Positions 53,637-63,293 are shown, numbered from the stretch's first letter. The stretch: DNA of 64,000 bases from Lachnospiraceae bacterium C10 (GCA_900100095.1 FMTN01000011.1:55970-119969); one strand, 5' to 3'. Notes: a model not told the origin generated them from the sequence alone. Numbers and translations: made by a program.

Positions 53637-55031
53637 CTATTTCTCCCCAAGTTCCTGCTTAAGTCTGGATATTTCTTTTTTACTTGCCTCGTACTTGTCG
53701 AATAATTCGTTGTAGGTACTGTATGTTCTTCTGCTCTTTCTCTGCAGCTTTAAGTCAGCCTCTTCTTCCGATACGCCGATGGTCGGTCGCATAACCTTCA
53801 GAATCTTATGGTAGTCAAAGCACTTTGTTTTACAATCCGGCATGGCTACACCCTTAATCCCCTTAAAGAGTGACTCATAAACAGAGACAAGGAAGTCCGG
53901 ATCCTTTTTCACACCTTCCTCCATGATCTGCTCCAGCTGATCTGCCATGGCTATAACATCGACACCGCCGTTCTCAACCTCCACAATACGCTCCGGATAA
54001 CCGATGCTCTCATAGAAGTAGGATACCTTGTTATTCCATACCAGACCAAGAGACGGAACGCCGTAAGAGAAGGACACGATACTCGGATGCAGTCTTGCTG
54101 TTACAACGGCATCATAACCGGAAATTCTTCTTGCAAGGTCTTCCGGCTTGTTGATTCCAAAACGGCAACGGGCCGGTGAAACACCGTACTGAACGATTAA
54201 ACGATCCAAAAATGCCTCGTCTCCGAAATGTCCGCTGGTCAAAAACTCGTAGGCAATGCCTCGCTTCAAAAGCTCTTCTCCCAGCTTGACATACATCATA
54301 GCGGAAGCATGCTCATCAAAGTCCACTCCGTTGTCAATGAAAGCATGGGCACGTATAACAAAGATTCCCACCCGTCGGTTATTCTGAGATTTTCTACGGT
54401 CAAAACTCTCAAATCGTCTTGCTGCAAAAACAGCCGGATCTGCCACTTTACGAATCTCCAGATCCTCTCTCGCTTTGAACTTCATCAAAGAGTCGATATC
54501 ATCTCTTGTTGTGATCTGGTGCACGCATGGTAAATTCAATGCCTTCTTCAGTCTCTGGCACTTCGGGTTGTCCTCATCGTAGCCCTCTACTCCGATGGCA
54601 GAGAAAATAACCGGCTTGCCGTACTCCTGTGCAAGCTCAAGGGTAAGTGCTGTTCTCTCATAGAACTGCTGATATCGGTAGTTAAAAAGCGGCGCTCCAC
54701 CGAAGATGATCATATCACACTCTGAAATCAGTCGTCTCGGTCTCTCCAAAAGTGCCTCATCTCTTGTTGCCATATAACGCTTGGTAATGATGGCTGCGGC
54801 ACAGGACTTCACCTCATAGTGCAGACTTCCAATGCCGATGTTCTTCATTACCGTCCGAATCAGTGAAATATCGCAGGCCTCGATCACCTGATCTCCGGTA
54901 TTGTCTGAGTCTCTGTTTGTTAATAAAAGAATCCGGAATGGATTCTCCTGGCTGTACGGATCATGACGGAAGCGTATTCTCTGAAACACCTCACGCATCA
55001 CCTTCATTACTGCAGCCTTGTTTAAGCCCAT
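53637..55031 (-). CDS. Polysaccharide pyruvyltransferase-family protein, copy 2
   Basis: This 464-residue paralogue of the protein encoded at 49293 has the same domain order: TNRDSDNTGDQ at the start, a central RLHPSIVSF motif, and a C-terminal coiled coil ending in SRLKQELGEK. An additional 30 residues precede the first strand. It starts 21 bases after licD and ends 5 bases before the glycerophosphotransferase gene. The two copies may modify different sugars. Confidence 0.9.
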   Translation of the reverse strand: MGLNKAAVMKVMREVFQRIRFRHDPYSQENPFRILLLTNRDSDNTGDQVIEACDISLIRTVMKNIGIGSLHYEVKSCAAAIITKRYMATRDEALLERPRRLISECDMIIFGGAPLFNYRYQQFYERTALTLELAQEYGKPVIFSAIGVEGYDEDNPKCQRLKKALNLPCVHQITTRDDIDSLMKFKAREDLEIRKVADPAVFAARRFESFDRRKSQNNRRVGIFVIRAHAFIDNGVDFDEHASAMMYVKLGEELLKRGIAYEFLTSGHFGDEAFLDRLIVQYGVSPARCRFGINKPEDLARRISGYDAVVTARLHPSIVSFSYGVPSLGLVWNNKVSYFYESIGYPERIVEVENGGVDVIAMADQLEQIMEEGVKKDPDFLVSVYESLFKGIKGVAMPDCKTKCFDYHKILKVMRPTIGVSEEEADLKLQRKSRRTYSTYNELFDKYEASKKEISRLKQELGEK

Positions 55032-55052
55032 AAAAAATCTCCTATTTTGTTC

Positions 55053-55952
55053 TTACAGTTTCAATTCATACAGGACATGCTTTTCTATTTGATCTTCCGA
55101 AGGTAAGACCATGTAGTCTTCCCCGTATAGTCCTGTCAGATATTCCTGATAGTTCCCCGGAACCCTGGCCATCGTATCGTCAAATTTCATAGCCTTCGTG
55201 TCCCAATATTTTTTTCTGCCCTGAAGTTCTCCAAAATAATGTCCGCGTCCCGATGGGCATGAAATATAGTTTGAGTTGTCATTCCGGCACATCCTGTGCC
55301 AACCGACCACCCGCTTGTACCAAAAACGAGGGGTCAAAGCAGGCAGTGCACCGATCAACGCCTTAATGCCCATAACCGTCCGCGCTTTTTTATTCTCTCT
55401 GGTAAGATCAAAAAATTCCCCTCGCCAGCGAAATGCACGGATGCAGGACAATAAAAAAGAACCGCCATCACAGAGGAATCCGTGCAGCTTTCGAAGGACC
55501 TTCCCATCCGGTGTATTCTCATATACGAACAGATCCACCTTGATGCCACAGTTTTCCTCCGTCTGGTTACGGTACTCCCGAAACACCGTATGTTTCTTTT
55601 GCACCTGATAAAAGGTACTGTAATATCCCGGTGTGACCAGCGGACGCACCACACGGTATTTCTCGGAAAACTGCTCCTCCACCAGATTACAGAGACGCTC
55701 AATCTGACTCCTTGGAATATTCAGATCGATATCATCATCCCAGGGGATCATTCCATGGTGGCGCACCGCTCCAAGACAGGAGCCGCCGCCTAACACATAG
55801 GGAATATTCTCCTTCTCACAGAGCATAATCAGATCGGTCGCAATCTCTCTTACGATCCTGCGGATTCCTTGAAATTCTTCCTCTGTCAGCTCATGCAATC
55901 CCCTGGTTCTGGATAATTCTTTTTTAAAAAGTTCTGTTGTTTCCAGCTTCAT
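55053..55952 (-). CDS. LicD-family phosphotransferase
   Basis: This 299-residue protein has the LicD nucleotidyltransferase-like motif: LGGGSCLGAVRHHGMIPWDD then DIDLNIPR (residues 54-81). LicD proteins transfer phosphocholine or similar phospho-groups onto teichoic acids and related glycans. No choline kinase or LicC gene is adjacent, so the substrate may be another CDP-activated group. It is the first gene of the second envelope operon, behind a strong promoter, with only a weak ribosome binding site. Confidence 0.92.
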   Translation of the reverse strand: MKLETTELFKKELSRTRGLHELTEEEFQGIRRIVREIATDLIMLCEKENIPYVLGGGSCLGAVRHHGMIPWDDDIDLNIPRSQIERLCNLVEEQFSEKYRVVRPLVTPGYYSTFYQVQKKHTVFREYRNQTEENCGIKVDLFVYENTPDGKVLRKLHGFLCDGGSFLLSCIRAFRWRGEFFDLTRENKKARTVMGIKALIGALPALTPRFWYKRVVGWHRMCRNDNSNYISCPSGRGHYFGELQGRKKYWDTKAMKFDDTMARVPGNYQEYLTGLYGEDYMVLPSEDQIEKHVLYELKL

Positions 55953-55974
55953 TCAGGCATTCACCCAGTCTCGT

Positions 55975-56003
55975 AGTATAACAAAACTGCCTTTCTTTGA
56001 CAA
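55975..56003 (-). promoter_or_regulatory. Promoter of the licD-to-nucleotidase operon
   Basis: TTGTCA (55998-56003) and TATACT (55975-55980) are separated by 17 bases, in the 75-base gap after murI. The transcript would run to the terminator at 42870, about 13 kb. Confidence 0.78.
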
Positions 56004-56027
56004 ATATGTCGGCTTCATCAGCTGACA

Positions 56028-56906
56028 TCACACCTCTTTTGTTCCAAGAAGAAGACGTTTGCACAGTGCAATCTTCTCCTCCTTATCGTCGGCTGAAGTA
56101 TCAAATGTCACCCGGGAAAGAATCTGCTCCGGCGTCTGCGGCTCCTCTGCCTTTGTCTCCGGAATCAGAAGACCTGCGGCAAACAGTCTTCTTCTCATCT
56201 CTCTCGCCGTTCCGTTCGCACCGTCAAACACTCTTGTGCCGCCACCGAGTGCCTCTTCGATCTGGTCCGCAACAAAAGGATAATGGGTACAGCCGGTCAC
56301 GACCGCATCCATCGGTCCGTATGCTCCCCCGGGAGCATAGTCTTTCAACATGTCCTTTAAGAATTGCAAAACCTCTTCGCTTCCGCCTTTTCCGGCTTCC
56401 ACATATTCCATCAATCCCGGGCAGGCCAGCGGATAAACATCCGCCTCCTCCCCGTATTTTTTCAACAGGTTGTGAAACTTCTCTTCCCTTATGGTCATCG
56501 GTGTAGCCATCACCAGCACCTTCGGATGTTCCATAAAAGACGTTGCCGGCTTTAATGCCGGCTCTATTCCTACCAGCGGCAGATCAGGGTACGCTTCACG
56601 CAGCGGCCGTACCGCTGCACTGGTTGCCGTATTGCAGGCGATACATACACCTTTGACGCCCCGTCGCAAGAAATCCCTGACATGCAATGAGGTCAACCGA
56701 TAGACCTCTTCTTTTGTCTTCGTTCCGTAGGGAGCATTCTTTGAATCTCCATAGTAATAGAACCTTTCCTTCGGCATAACCCTTACCAGTTCTCTCAGTA
56801 CGGAGATTCCACCCATTCCGGAATCGAATACCGCAATGGGCTCCCGCAGTTTTTCTTCGGGTATATAATTTCCCAGTCTACTGTCCATTTCCATGTTATC
56901 GTTCAT
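56028..56906 (-). CDS. murI: Glutamate racemase
   Basis: This 292-residue enzyme makes D-glutamate for peptidoglycan. The two catalytic cysteines are at Cys91 (CNTATS) and Cys206 (TGCTHYP). The FDSGMGGISVL N-terminus is diagnostic. It begins 5 bases after the ddl gene. The start has a short-spaced AAGGG site; a second ATG four codons later is also possible. Confidence 0.97.
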   Translation of the reverse strand: MNDNMEMDSRLGNYIPEEKLREPIAVFDSGMGGISVLRELVRVMPKERFYYYGDSKNAPYGTKTKEEVYRLTSLHVRDFLRRGVKGVCIACNTATSAAVRPLREAYPDLPLVGIEPALKPATSFMEHPKVLVMATPMTIREEKFHNLLKKYGEEADVYPLACPGLMEYVEAGKGGSEEVLQFLKDMLKDYAPGGAYGPMDAVVTGCTHYPFVADQIEEALGGGTRVFDGANGTAREMRRRLFAAGLLIPETKAEEPQTPEQILSRVTFDTSADDKEEKIALCKRLLLGTKEV

Positions 56907-56911
56907 ATCCC

Positions 56912-58096
56912 TTACATCTTTGATCCCTTTGCACCGCCGAATGCATTCTGATCCAGAATGTTGGTCTGGAAGGTGAAGGTCATGGCACGGTCTTTTCTTG
57001 CACGCTTAAGTGCCATCTGGATGATCTGATCCAGAAGATCCGTGTACTTAAGACCTGTCGGCTCCCAAAGATAGAAGGATAAGGAACCCGGAATGGTATT
57101 GATCTCATTGAAATAAAGTTCGTTGGTTTCTTCATCAATCATGAAATCGATACGGGCAACGCCGTTACATCCAAAGGCCTTGAAGGCGCGAACCGCATAT
57201 TCCTGAATTCTTGCAGTCAATTCCTCAGAGATCTCAGCCGGAATCTTACGGCTGACAGAAGCCATACCCTTAGAACCTCCGTCCTTTGCACCCTGTCCCA
57301 TATACTTGTCCTCATAGGAAAGGATGTCCTTGGTATGGAACGGCTCCTCCAGGATGGAAGCCTTTGCTCCGGAATCATCTCCCAATACAGAGCAGTTGAT
57401 CTCTTTTAATTTCTCAATTCCGTGCTCAACCAGTACGATGGTGGCATAAGTAAATGCATCATCAATGGAATGGATAAGCTCTTCTCTGTTCTTTGCCATG
57501 GAGATTCCGACAGAAGAACCGGAGTTGACCGGCTTAACGATTGCCGGGTAACCAACCTTCTCCTCAGCCCTCTGAATTAATGTATCCATATCGGCATAGT
57601 CATCCTCATGGAAACAGATACAATCCAGTACCGGAATATCATTGTCCTTGAGGACACACTTGCTGATGTACTTGTCCATTCCAATGGCAGCTGCGGTAAC
57701 ATCACAGCCTACAAACGGTACTCCAAGGGTCTTAAGAAATCCCATCAGAGTTCCATCCTCTTCGTTGGTTCCATGAACCACCGGGAAGGCAACATCCACT
57801 TCAATCTCTTTCATGCCGCCAAACATCTTCTTAGGATATGGTGAAAGAACCACCCGATCTCCCTCGTTCACCCAGATAACCTTCTGAGAGCGGGAAAGCA
57901 GGCCGTCAATATCCTTGTAAGCCTCAATCTTACCGATATCCTCGCCTACATAAAACTGATTATCCTTTGTAATATATACCGGAATGGTCTCATACTTTTC
58001 GGTATCAATGCTAAGCAGAGCCTGAATGCCTGAAATAACAGAAACCTCATGCTCTACACTACGTCCACCATACATTACTGCTACTCTTGTCTTCAT
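56912..58096 (-). CDS. ddl: D-alanine--D-alanine ligase
   Basis: This 394-residue ATP-grasp enzyme joins two D-alanines for the peptidoglycan stem. Motifs: VMYGGRSVEHEVSVISG at the start, KPVNSGSSVGIS for the ATP site, NEINTIPGSLSFY near the end. The omega-loop region has YEDKYMG with a tyrosine, as expected for D-Ala rather than D-lactate specificity. The C-terminus is about 25 residues longer than usual. It lies 11 bases after murF. Confidence 0.95.
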   Translation of the reverse strand: MKTRVAVMYGGRSVEHEVSVISGIQALLSIDTEKYETIPVYITKDNQFYVGEDIGKIEAYKDIDGLLSRSQKVIWVNEGDRVVLSPYPKKMFGGMKEIEVDVAFPVVHGTNEEDGTLMGFLKTLGVPFVGCDVTAAAIGMDKYISKCVLKDNDIPVLDCICFHEDDYADMDTLIQRAEEKVGYPAIVKPVNSGSSVGISMAKNREELIHSIDDAFTYATIVLVEHGIEKLKEINCSVLGDDSGAKASILEEPFHTKDILSYEDKYMGQGAKDGGSKGMASVSRKIPAEISEELTARIQEYAVRAFKAFGCNGVARIDFMIDEETNELYFNEINTIPGSLSFYLWEPTGLKYTDLLDQIIQMALKRARKDRAMTFTFQTNILDQNAFGGAKGSKM

Positions 58097-58107
58097 TACT
58101 TTTCTCC

Positions 58108-59769
58108 TTAATAATTATCCGGTAAATCATTCTCTAAGAGGATGTATTTATGACCTTCTTCTGTTCTCTGGTATGCCCACTCCAAAGCGCCCTGCAAATC
58201 GTCAAAACTGCGAAGCTTCTTCTCCGGGAATCCGGAATCTAAGGCACCGTTTCGAATCGGATCGGTGTGTGCTCTTCGCCCCACCAATGCAATATAATCA
58301 CAGTTTGCCGCCGCATATGTACCGAACTTATAGTTGTACTCATCTTCCTTATCGCCAAGTTCCACCATACCCGGTGTCACTAAAATCCGCAGTCCGTCAA
58401 ACATATGGAGCGTCTCCACCGCTGCCTTGGATCCAACAGGATTGGAGTTATAGGCATCGTCAATGATGGTCACATTGCCGCGCTGAATCATCTGAAGTCT
58501 GTGCTCCACCGGCTCAATCCGGCGAACCGGAACTCGAAGCTTCTCCAGTGGAATTCCCATCTCATGGGCAACGGCAATCGCTCCGCAAACATTGATGACA
58601 TTGTGTCCGCCAATCAGACGCATGGCAAATCTTGCGCTCTCTCCGTCCGGTGCTGTAACGGTAAACTCCGTTCCCAGGTTGGATAACCTGATATCCGACG
58701 CATGGTAACCTTCCCCCTGCTCATTGGTATAGAAGATAACGGATCGGTTTGAACGGTACTTATCCGCATTTCCGCGAATGTAGTCGTTGTCCCCGTTCAA
58801 AAAAATCTTACCGCCCTTTGGAAGTGCATCCGCCAGTTCATACTTGGTATCGATAATATGGTCAATACTGTGAAAGGTTTCCAGATGCTGCGGCCCGATG
58901 CTGGTAATAATACCGGCATCCGGATGCACCAGATCACAGATCTCCTTGATATCATTCACACGACGGGCTCCCATCTCACAGAGAAAAATCTCATGGGATG
59001 GTTTCAGATGTTCCCGGATGGTTCTTACAACACCAAGGGTCGTATTAAAGTTACCCGGTGTGATCAGTACATTGTAAAAATCCTCCAGAAGGGTATTCAG
59101 GTAATACTTCATACTGGTCTTACCATAACTTCCGGTGATTCCGATGATCTTAAGATTCTTCTGTCTATGAAGCTTATGGATGGCATCACGAATATAGTAA
59201 TTTGTGATCGCCGCCTCAACCGGATGATTTATAAGGTTCACCAGTTGCATGATCCATGGCTGAAGGAATACGTACAATGTCATGACGCATACCAGTGGCA
59301 TCATAGTATCACAGTTATTGGCAAATAACGTCACATGACGCTGTTTGCCACCGATCCAAAGCATCACGGCACATAAAAGAACCGCCAGCAGGACATTGGT
59401 GAAAATCTGTCGCTTCACACGCGCCGTATAGACCAGCTTCTTTTTCACGTCATGCTTACGGTAGATGTTATATGCAGCATTGACCGGAATCAGGTACAGA
59501 CACAGTACAAGCTCCACGCCAAGAACGCCCCAGCGCTTTTGAAAAATATAAAAACATGCCAGGGTAAGCAGTACAAAAATCACCAACGGATAGCGCATCC
59601 GCTGTCTTCGCTCGTTCTTACGCAGCCAGTTCCGAAATTCGTCATTCTTATAGCCGTTCAACTGAAACATATGCAGATTGTAACGCATCGCAGAAAGATA
59701 GGTCACAACCAGCATCACAAAGGTTATCTCTGCAAGAAAGGAAAAGCCTGTCATCAACCACTGATTCAT
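58108..59769 (-). CDS. murF: Membrane-anchored MurF-type ligase
   Basis: This 553-residue protein joins an N-terminal membrane domain to a complete Mur ligase. Residues 8-28, 61-77, 81-100, 124-142 and 155-175 are hydrophobic. The ATP-binding P-loop GITGSYGKTS is at 210-219 and the carbamylated-lysine and ligase domains follow (CEMGARRVNDI, DDAYNSNPVG). MurF adds D-Ala-D-Ala to the muropeptide. Usual MurF is soluble and lacks the N-terminal helices. Its neighbours ddl and murI fit the role. It overlaps the hydrolase gene by 4 bases. Confidence 0.92.
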   Translation of the reverse strand: MNQWLMTGFSFLAEITFVMLVVTYLSAMRYNLHMFQLNGYKNDEFRNWLRKNERRQRMRYPLVIFVLLTLACFYIFQKRWGVLGVELVLCLYLIPVNAAYNIYRKHDVKKKLVYTARVKRQIFTNVLLAVLLCAVMLWIGGKQRHVTLFANNCDTMMPLVCVMTLYVFLQPWIMQLVNLINHPVEAAITNYYIRDAIHKLHRQKNLKIIGITGSYGKTSMKYYLNTLLEDFYNVLITPGNFNTTLGVVRTIREHLKPSHEIFLCEMGARRVNDIKEICDLVHPDAGIITSIGPQHLETFHSIDHIIDTKYELADALPKGGKIFLNGDNDYIRGNADKYRSNRSVIFYTNEQGEGYHASDIRLSNLGTEFTVTAPDGESARFAMRLIGGHNVINVCGAIAVAHEMGIPLEKLRVPVRRIEPVEHRLQMIQRGNVTIIDDAYNSNPVGSKAAVETLHMFDGLRILVTPGMVELGDKEDEYNYKFGTYAAANCDYIALVGRRAHTDPIRNGALDSGFPEKKLRSFDDLQGALEWAYQRTEEGHKYILLENDLPDNY

Positions 59770-60593
59770 GCCTGTCCTCCTTCCCCGAGCAGGAAGCTTC
59801 GAAGGATGATTTTAAATTCCTGCTGCTTTTCCACGAAGGAAAAATGTCCGGCTCCCTTGATCACATACAGCTGTGCGTCCTGTATCATTCTCTCCATATC
59901 CTCTCCGTCCCGAAGGGGGGTCGCTGTATCGTTCTCACCCCAGATCAGGTAGGTCTTAACTGCAATCTTCGGCAACAGCGGAGACTGATCTTCATTCACA
60001 GCCTTCGACATACACTGCTTCATCATCGGGGAACTTGCACGGTAATCCGCGGATCCCTGCTGACTCTGCCAGATATCCACCGCATCTCCAAACAACCAGT
60101 AAATTGGTGCAAAATGTGCAATGGCCTTCATACGCTTATAACGTTTCACTCTGCGCTTCTGCGCCGGGGTCTTCTCTCTTTGAATACCGGCACCATCCAC
60201 CATCACCATTTCCTCAATGGTAAAAGGAAGATCTTTCGGGTCTCTTGCCGCCATACGAATCATCATACGACATCCATAACTGTGCCCGATCAGTGTCGCC
60301 TTTTCAATCTTCATTTCCTGCATAAAGGCAATGAACCAGTTACAGTAATCTTCTACGCTCCACGGCTCTTTTGGCTCGTCGCTGTCAGAAAATCCCGGTA
60401 AATTTAACTGAATGACCTTATATGCATCCGCCAGATCGGCTGCAACACTGTCATATAACTTCATATCTGTTCCCCATCCCTGAAGAACAACTGCAATTTT
60501 CGGGCCCTGGCCCGTCTCTTTATATCGGATACTATATCCATTCACTATTTTTTCCATAACGCTAATTGTAACACAGAAAAACAGGGATGTCAT
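59766..60593 (-). CDS. Alpha/beta hydrolase
   Basis: This roughly 275-residue protein has the alpha/beta hydrolase nucleophile motif GHSYGC, the oxyanion region LQGWGTD and a late histidine (KGAGHFSF). The catalytic Asp is probably in WGENDTATP. The substrate is unknown. The start is taken at 60593, where AGGA lies 8 bases upstream; MEKIVNGYSI at 60557 is the more family-like start but has no ribosome binding site. It precedes and overlaps murF, so it may be part of the same transcript. Confidence 0.85.
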   Translation of the reverse strand: MTSLFFCVTISVMEKIVNGYSIRYKETGQGPKIAVVLQGWGTDMKLYDSVAADLADAYKVIQLNLPGFSDSDEPKEPWSVEDYCNWFIAFMQEMKIEKATLIGHSYGCRMMIRMAARDPKDLPFTIEEMVMVDGAGIQREKTPAQKRRVKRYKRMKAIAHFAPIYWLFGDAVDIWQSQQGSADYRASSPMMKQCMSKAVNEDQSPLLPKIAVKTYLIWGENDTATPLRDGEDMERMIQDAQLYVIKGAGHFSFVEKQQEFKIILRSFLLGEGGQA

Positions 60594-60610
60594 TGTGGAA
60601 TCCTACCTAT

Positions 60611-60655
60611 AAAAAACGCTCCGCAGGCCTTTTCCTTGGCTCACGGAGCGTTTTT
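60611..60655. terminator. Terminator of the zinc-ribbon protein gene
   Basis: AACGCTCCG and CGGAGCGTT form a stem with A and T runs on either side; it stops minus-strand transcription from 60686. Confidence 0.92.
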
Positions 60656-60685
60656 GCTCTTTTCTATGTTCTTTTCTATCCTCTT

Positions 60686-63133
60686 TTAATCATCAAAGTC
60701 GGAAAAAGCAAACAGAACACTGGCATGATACAGACTAAAGTCCTTCACATCCTCTGCAATCTTATGACCGTCCTTCTCATCGGTACAACTGTACAGATCG
60801 CCATCCCTGTCAAGATACAGAATCTCTTGATCCTTTGAAATCTGTGCCATGCGAACATCGTCATCGAGCTCTTCGATGTCTCCATCTTTGATGATGGAAA
60901 GCTCCTTGCCGGACAGGATCAAAAAGGTGTTATCCTCCATCTTGCGGATACTGCTGGTGGTGTAGACATCTTCCGCGAACTTTTTACTGTCATCCCCATC
61001 ATAGCAATAGAGATCACCCTTCCCTGTTGTATCCACATTATCATAATAGAACAGCCTGTCATCCAACTTCGTAAAGAAGACGCCGTCGTCTGTTAACTCT
61101 TCTTCTTTTTCAAGTCCATCCTTTTTGATGGAATACAGGGTCACCACGCCCTTTGTTCCTTCTCTATCTGTAAGGACCGCCTGATTCTTGTACACATCAA
61201 GGTGGGTTTGGTCAAAGTTGACATCATACTCTTTTCCTTCCTTACCGCGAACCGATACCTTGGTCTTGCCATCGGAGGTTGTCTTTTCTCCTCCCTCTCC
61301 GTAATTGACCTTATATTCCACCTGATAATAATATCTGAAATCAGAAAGCTTTCCTACCTTGGTAATCGCCTTATGGTCAAACGGCCGGTACAAGGCCACA
61401 GGTCCGTTACCTCTTGCGTCTAAGACATCCTCTTCCACCTTGGTGCTCTTACCGTCTTTATAGTAGTAAAGCTCATAGTATGTGGTATCTCTCTTTTGTT
61501 CTTTCAAGGATTTTCTCAGCTGATTCCTGCGATCCACTTCACGGTAGTCTTCCTCAGCCTTCACAAAGCCCTTTTTATCGAAATGATAGAACTTCTTCCA
61601 CTGATCGGAATATGCATAATATTTTCCATAGTCAGACAGGAAATAGAATACATAATATCCGTCCTTCTTCGTAATCTGACGCTTAATCTCCCGGATCAAT
61701 GCCGGCTTGGTGTAATTGGTCTTCAGATCCTTAAACTTCACCGCTTTTAAAAAGGACTTCATCTGCGGTCTTTTCGCTTTCACATCCGCTGTAAGCTGAT
61801 TGTCATCCACATAGTCATAAAGAGACACACTGGTGGTCTTCGGCTTACCGTACCAGATCTCACCGTTCTGACTGCCCAGCATGCCAAAGTCCTTAACCTT
61901 CTTTCCTACCTCGGTCACCTTACCGTTACGATCTGCAATACAGATGGTATCTCCTTCTTCACTGTGGTCCTTGGTATAGGTAAGATGCTCCATATTATAA
62001 TCGAGAATCCGGGACACATCCTCATCGATGGTCTTTTTCTCCGGATCCTTCTCAATGGTCGCCATGTGCAGTTCCATACTCTGACCGTCTCCACTTCCGT
62101 AGATGACCTTTTTATCATCACAGGTAATAATACGCTCTACATGATCATCGATCTCGGTATCATCCTTACCGTCATAATAATGCAGTTCATCTCCATCCAC
62201 GTATAAAAGTCCCGTCTTGCCGACAGCAATCATTCGCTTAAGTTCCACCGATGATGCAATCTCGGTCTGATTCTTTTCATTCCGGCTCTTGTCACTGCCA
62301 AGGGATGAGACCTTCACCCTGCACAGATCGCCTTTTTCACCACTGACATCCTTGAGAAAATAATAGTATTTTCCATCACTGCTGAAGGCTTCATATGTAC
62401 CGGCATCCTCTGCGAATTTGCATTCCTTCGCCTCTTTCTTCTGGATGCCGCGCAAAAGACTGATGTCACCGTCGTCGGATGTGATCATTACATTATGACG
62501 CATCGGATTCCTTGTCAGCAGCATCACGCCCCCGATTGCGCATATTGCAACACAGGCCACAAGAGAACCTGCCACTGCAATCACCTTGGCATTCGCGCCC
62601 TTCTTTTTCCCGGAATCATTCCTCTCAGGCGGAATCGGTGACGACTCGACATAGACGCTTTTCTTCTCCCTGACATAGCCCGGTCCGACTTCCACCGAAT
62701 CTACTTCCCTTACAATCCTTTCCTCAGCCGGCCGATCTTCCCTTGTTACATGGGTTGCCACAGCCGGCTTAACTGTCTCGGCTGGCTCGGCAGCTACATT
62801 TGGCTTGTCTGCCACATTTGACTTGGTTGGCTCCCCGGCCACATCTGGCTCAACTGCTACATTTGACTCATCTGCCACAGTTGACTCGACTGCCTCATTT
62901 GGCTTACCTGTCTCGGTTGACTCGACTGCCTCATTTGACTTAACTGTCTCAGTTGGCTCGACTACCTCATTTGGCTTATCTGTCTCGGTTGGCTCCCCGG
63001 CCACATTTACTTCTTCCGATTTGGCTGATTCAACCGGATGAACAGGCTGGATCGCCTGCCCTGTCGGGTAACCGCAGTAAGGACAGAACTTGACATAATC
63101 CTCCAGCTTTTGTCCGCACTTGATACAGAACAT
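60686..63133 (-). CDS. Zinc-ribbon membrane protein with repeat linker and propeller-like domain
   Basis: This 815-residue protein begins with a zinc ribbon (Cys3, Cys6, Cys17, Cys20). A low-complexity linker (about 41-125) is built of degenerate 12-residue repeats related to NEAVESTETGKP. One membrane helix (184-207) follows, then a 600-residue outer domain of repeated strands with YYD/YYK and DG motifs, resembling a beta-propeller. The ribbon is cytoplasmic and the large domain is outside. Its role is unknown. A GGAGGAG site precedes the start. Confidence 0.82.
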   Translation of the reverse strand: MFCIKCGQKLEDYVKFCPYCGYPTGQAIQPVHPVESAKSEEVNVAGEPTETDKPNEVVEPTETVKSNEAVESTETGKPNEAVESTVADESNVAVEPDVAGEPTKSNVADKPNVAAEPAETVKPAVATHVTREDRPAEERIVREVDSVEVGPGYVREKKSVYVESSPIPPERNDSGKKKGANAKVIAVAGSLVACVAICAIGGVMLLTRNPMRHNVMITSDDGDISLLRGIQKKEAKECKFAEDAGTYEAFSSDGKYYYFLKDVSGEKGDLCRVKVSSLGSDKSRNEKNQTEIASSVELKRMIAVGKTGLLYVDGDELHYYDGKDDTEIDDHVERIITCDDKKVIYGSGDGQSMELHMATIEKDPEKKTIDEDVSRILDYNMEHLTYTKDHSEEGDTICIADRNGKVTEVGKKVKDFGMLGSQNGEIWYGKPKTTSVSLYDYVDDNQLTADVKAKRPQMKSFLKAVKFKDLKTNYTKPALIREIKRQITKKDGYYVFYFLSDYGKYYAYSDQWKKFYHFDKKGFVKAEEDYREVDRRNQLRKSLKEQKRDTTYYELYYYKDGKSTKVEEDVLDARGNGPVALYRPFDHKAITKVGKLSDFRYYYQVEYKVNYGEGGEKTTSDGKTKVSVRGKEGKEYDVNFDQTHLDVYKNQAVLTDREGTKGVVTLYSIKKDGLEKEEELTDDGVFFTKLDDRLFYYDNVDTTGKGDLYCYDGDDSKKFAEDVYTTSSIRKMEDNTFLILSGKELSIIKDGDIEELDDDVRMAQISKDQEILYLDRDGDLYSCTDEKDGHKIAEDVKDFSLYHASVLFAFSDFDD
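62760..63010 (-). repeat. In-frame degenerate 36-base tandem repeats
   Basis: About six imperfect 36-base units code for 12-residue acidic repeats (NEAVESTETGKP-like) in the linker of the zinc-ribbon protein. Confidence 0.7.
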
Positions 63134-63225
63134 ATACTCCTCCTACTCCATTCGGCAGTTTCTCACCGAAACCGCCCTGTTTTCTATTTCGTCTACATTA
63201 ATATAACGAATTTTTCCGAAAAATG

Positions 63226-63254
63226 TTACAAAATTCTCCCCCCTCCCTTATAAT
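63226..63254 (+). promoter_or_regulatory. Promoter of the ArsR-family regulator gene
   Basis: TTACAA (63226-63231) and a perfect TATAAT (63249-63254) are separated by 17 bases. A palindrome TTTTTCCGAAAAA (63211-63223) lies just upstream and could be an operator. Confidence 0.65.
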
Positions 63255-63293
63255 AAACATATATTTCATCGTTAAATGTTGGAGGGCTATATC

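Noticed and set aside
62805..63041. Plus-strand low-complexity frame rich in Ser, Val and Thr
   Set aside because: It is the complement of the in-frame repeats of the zinc-ribbon gene.
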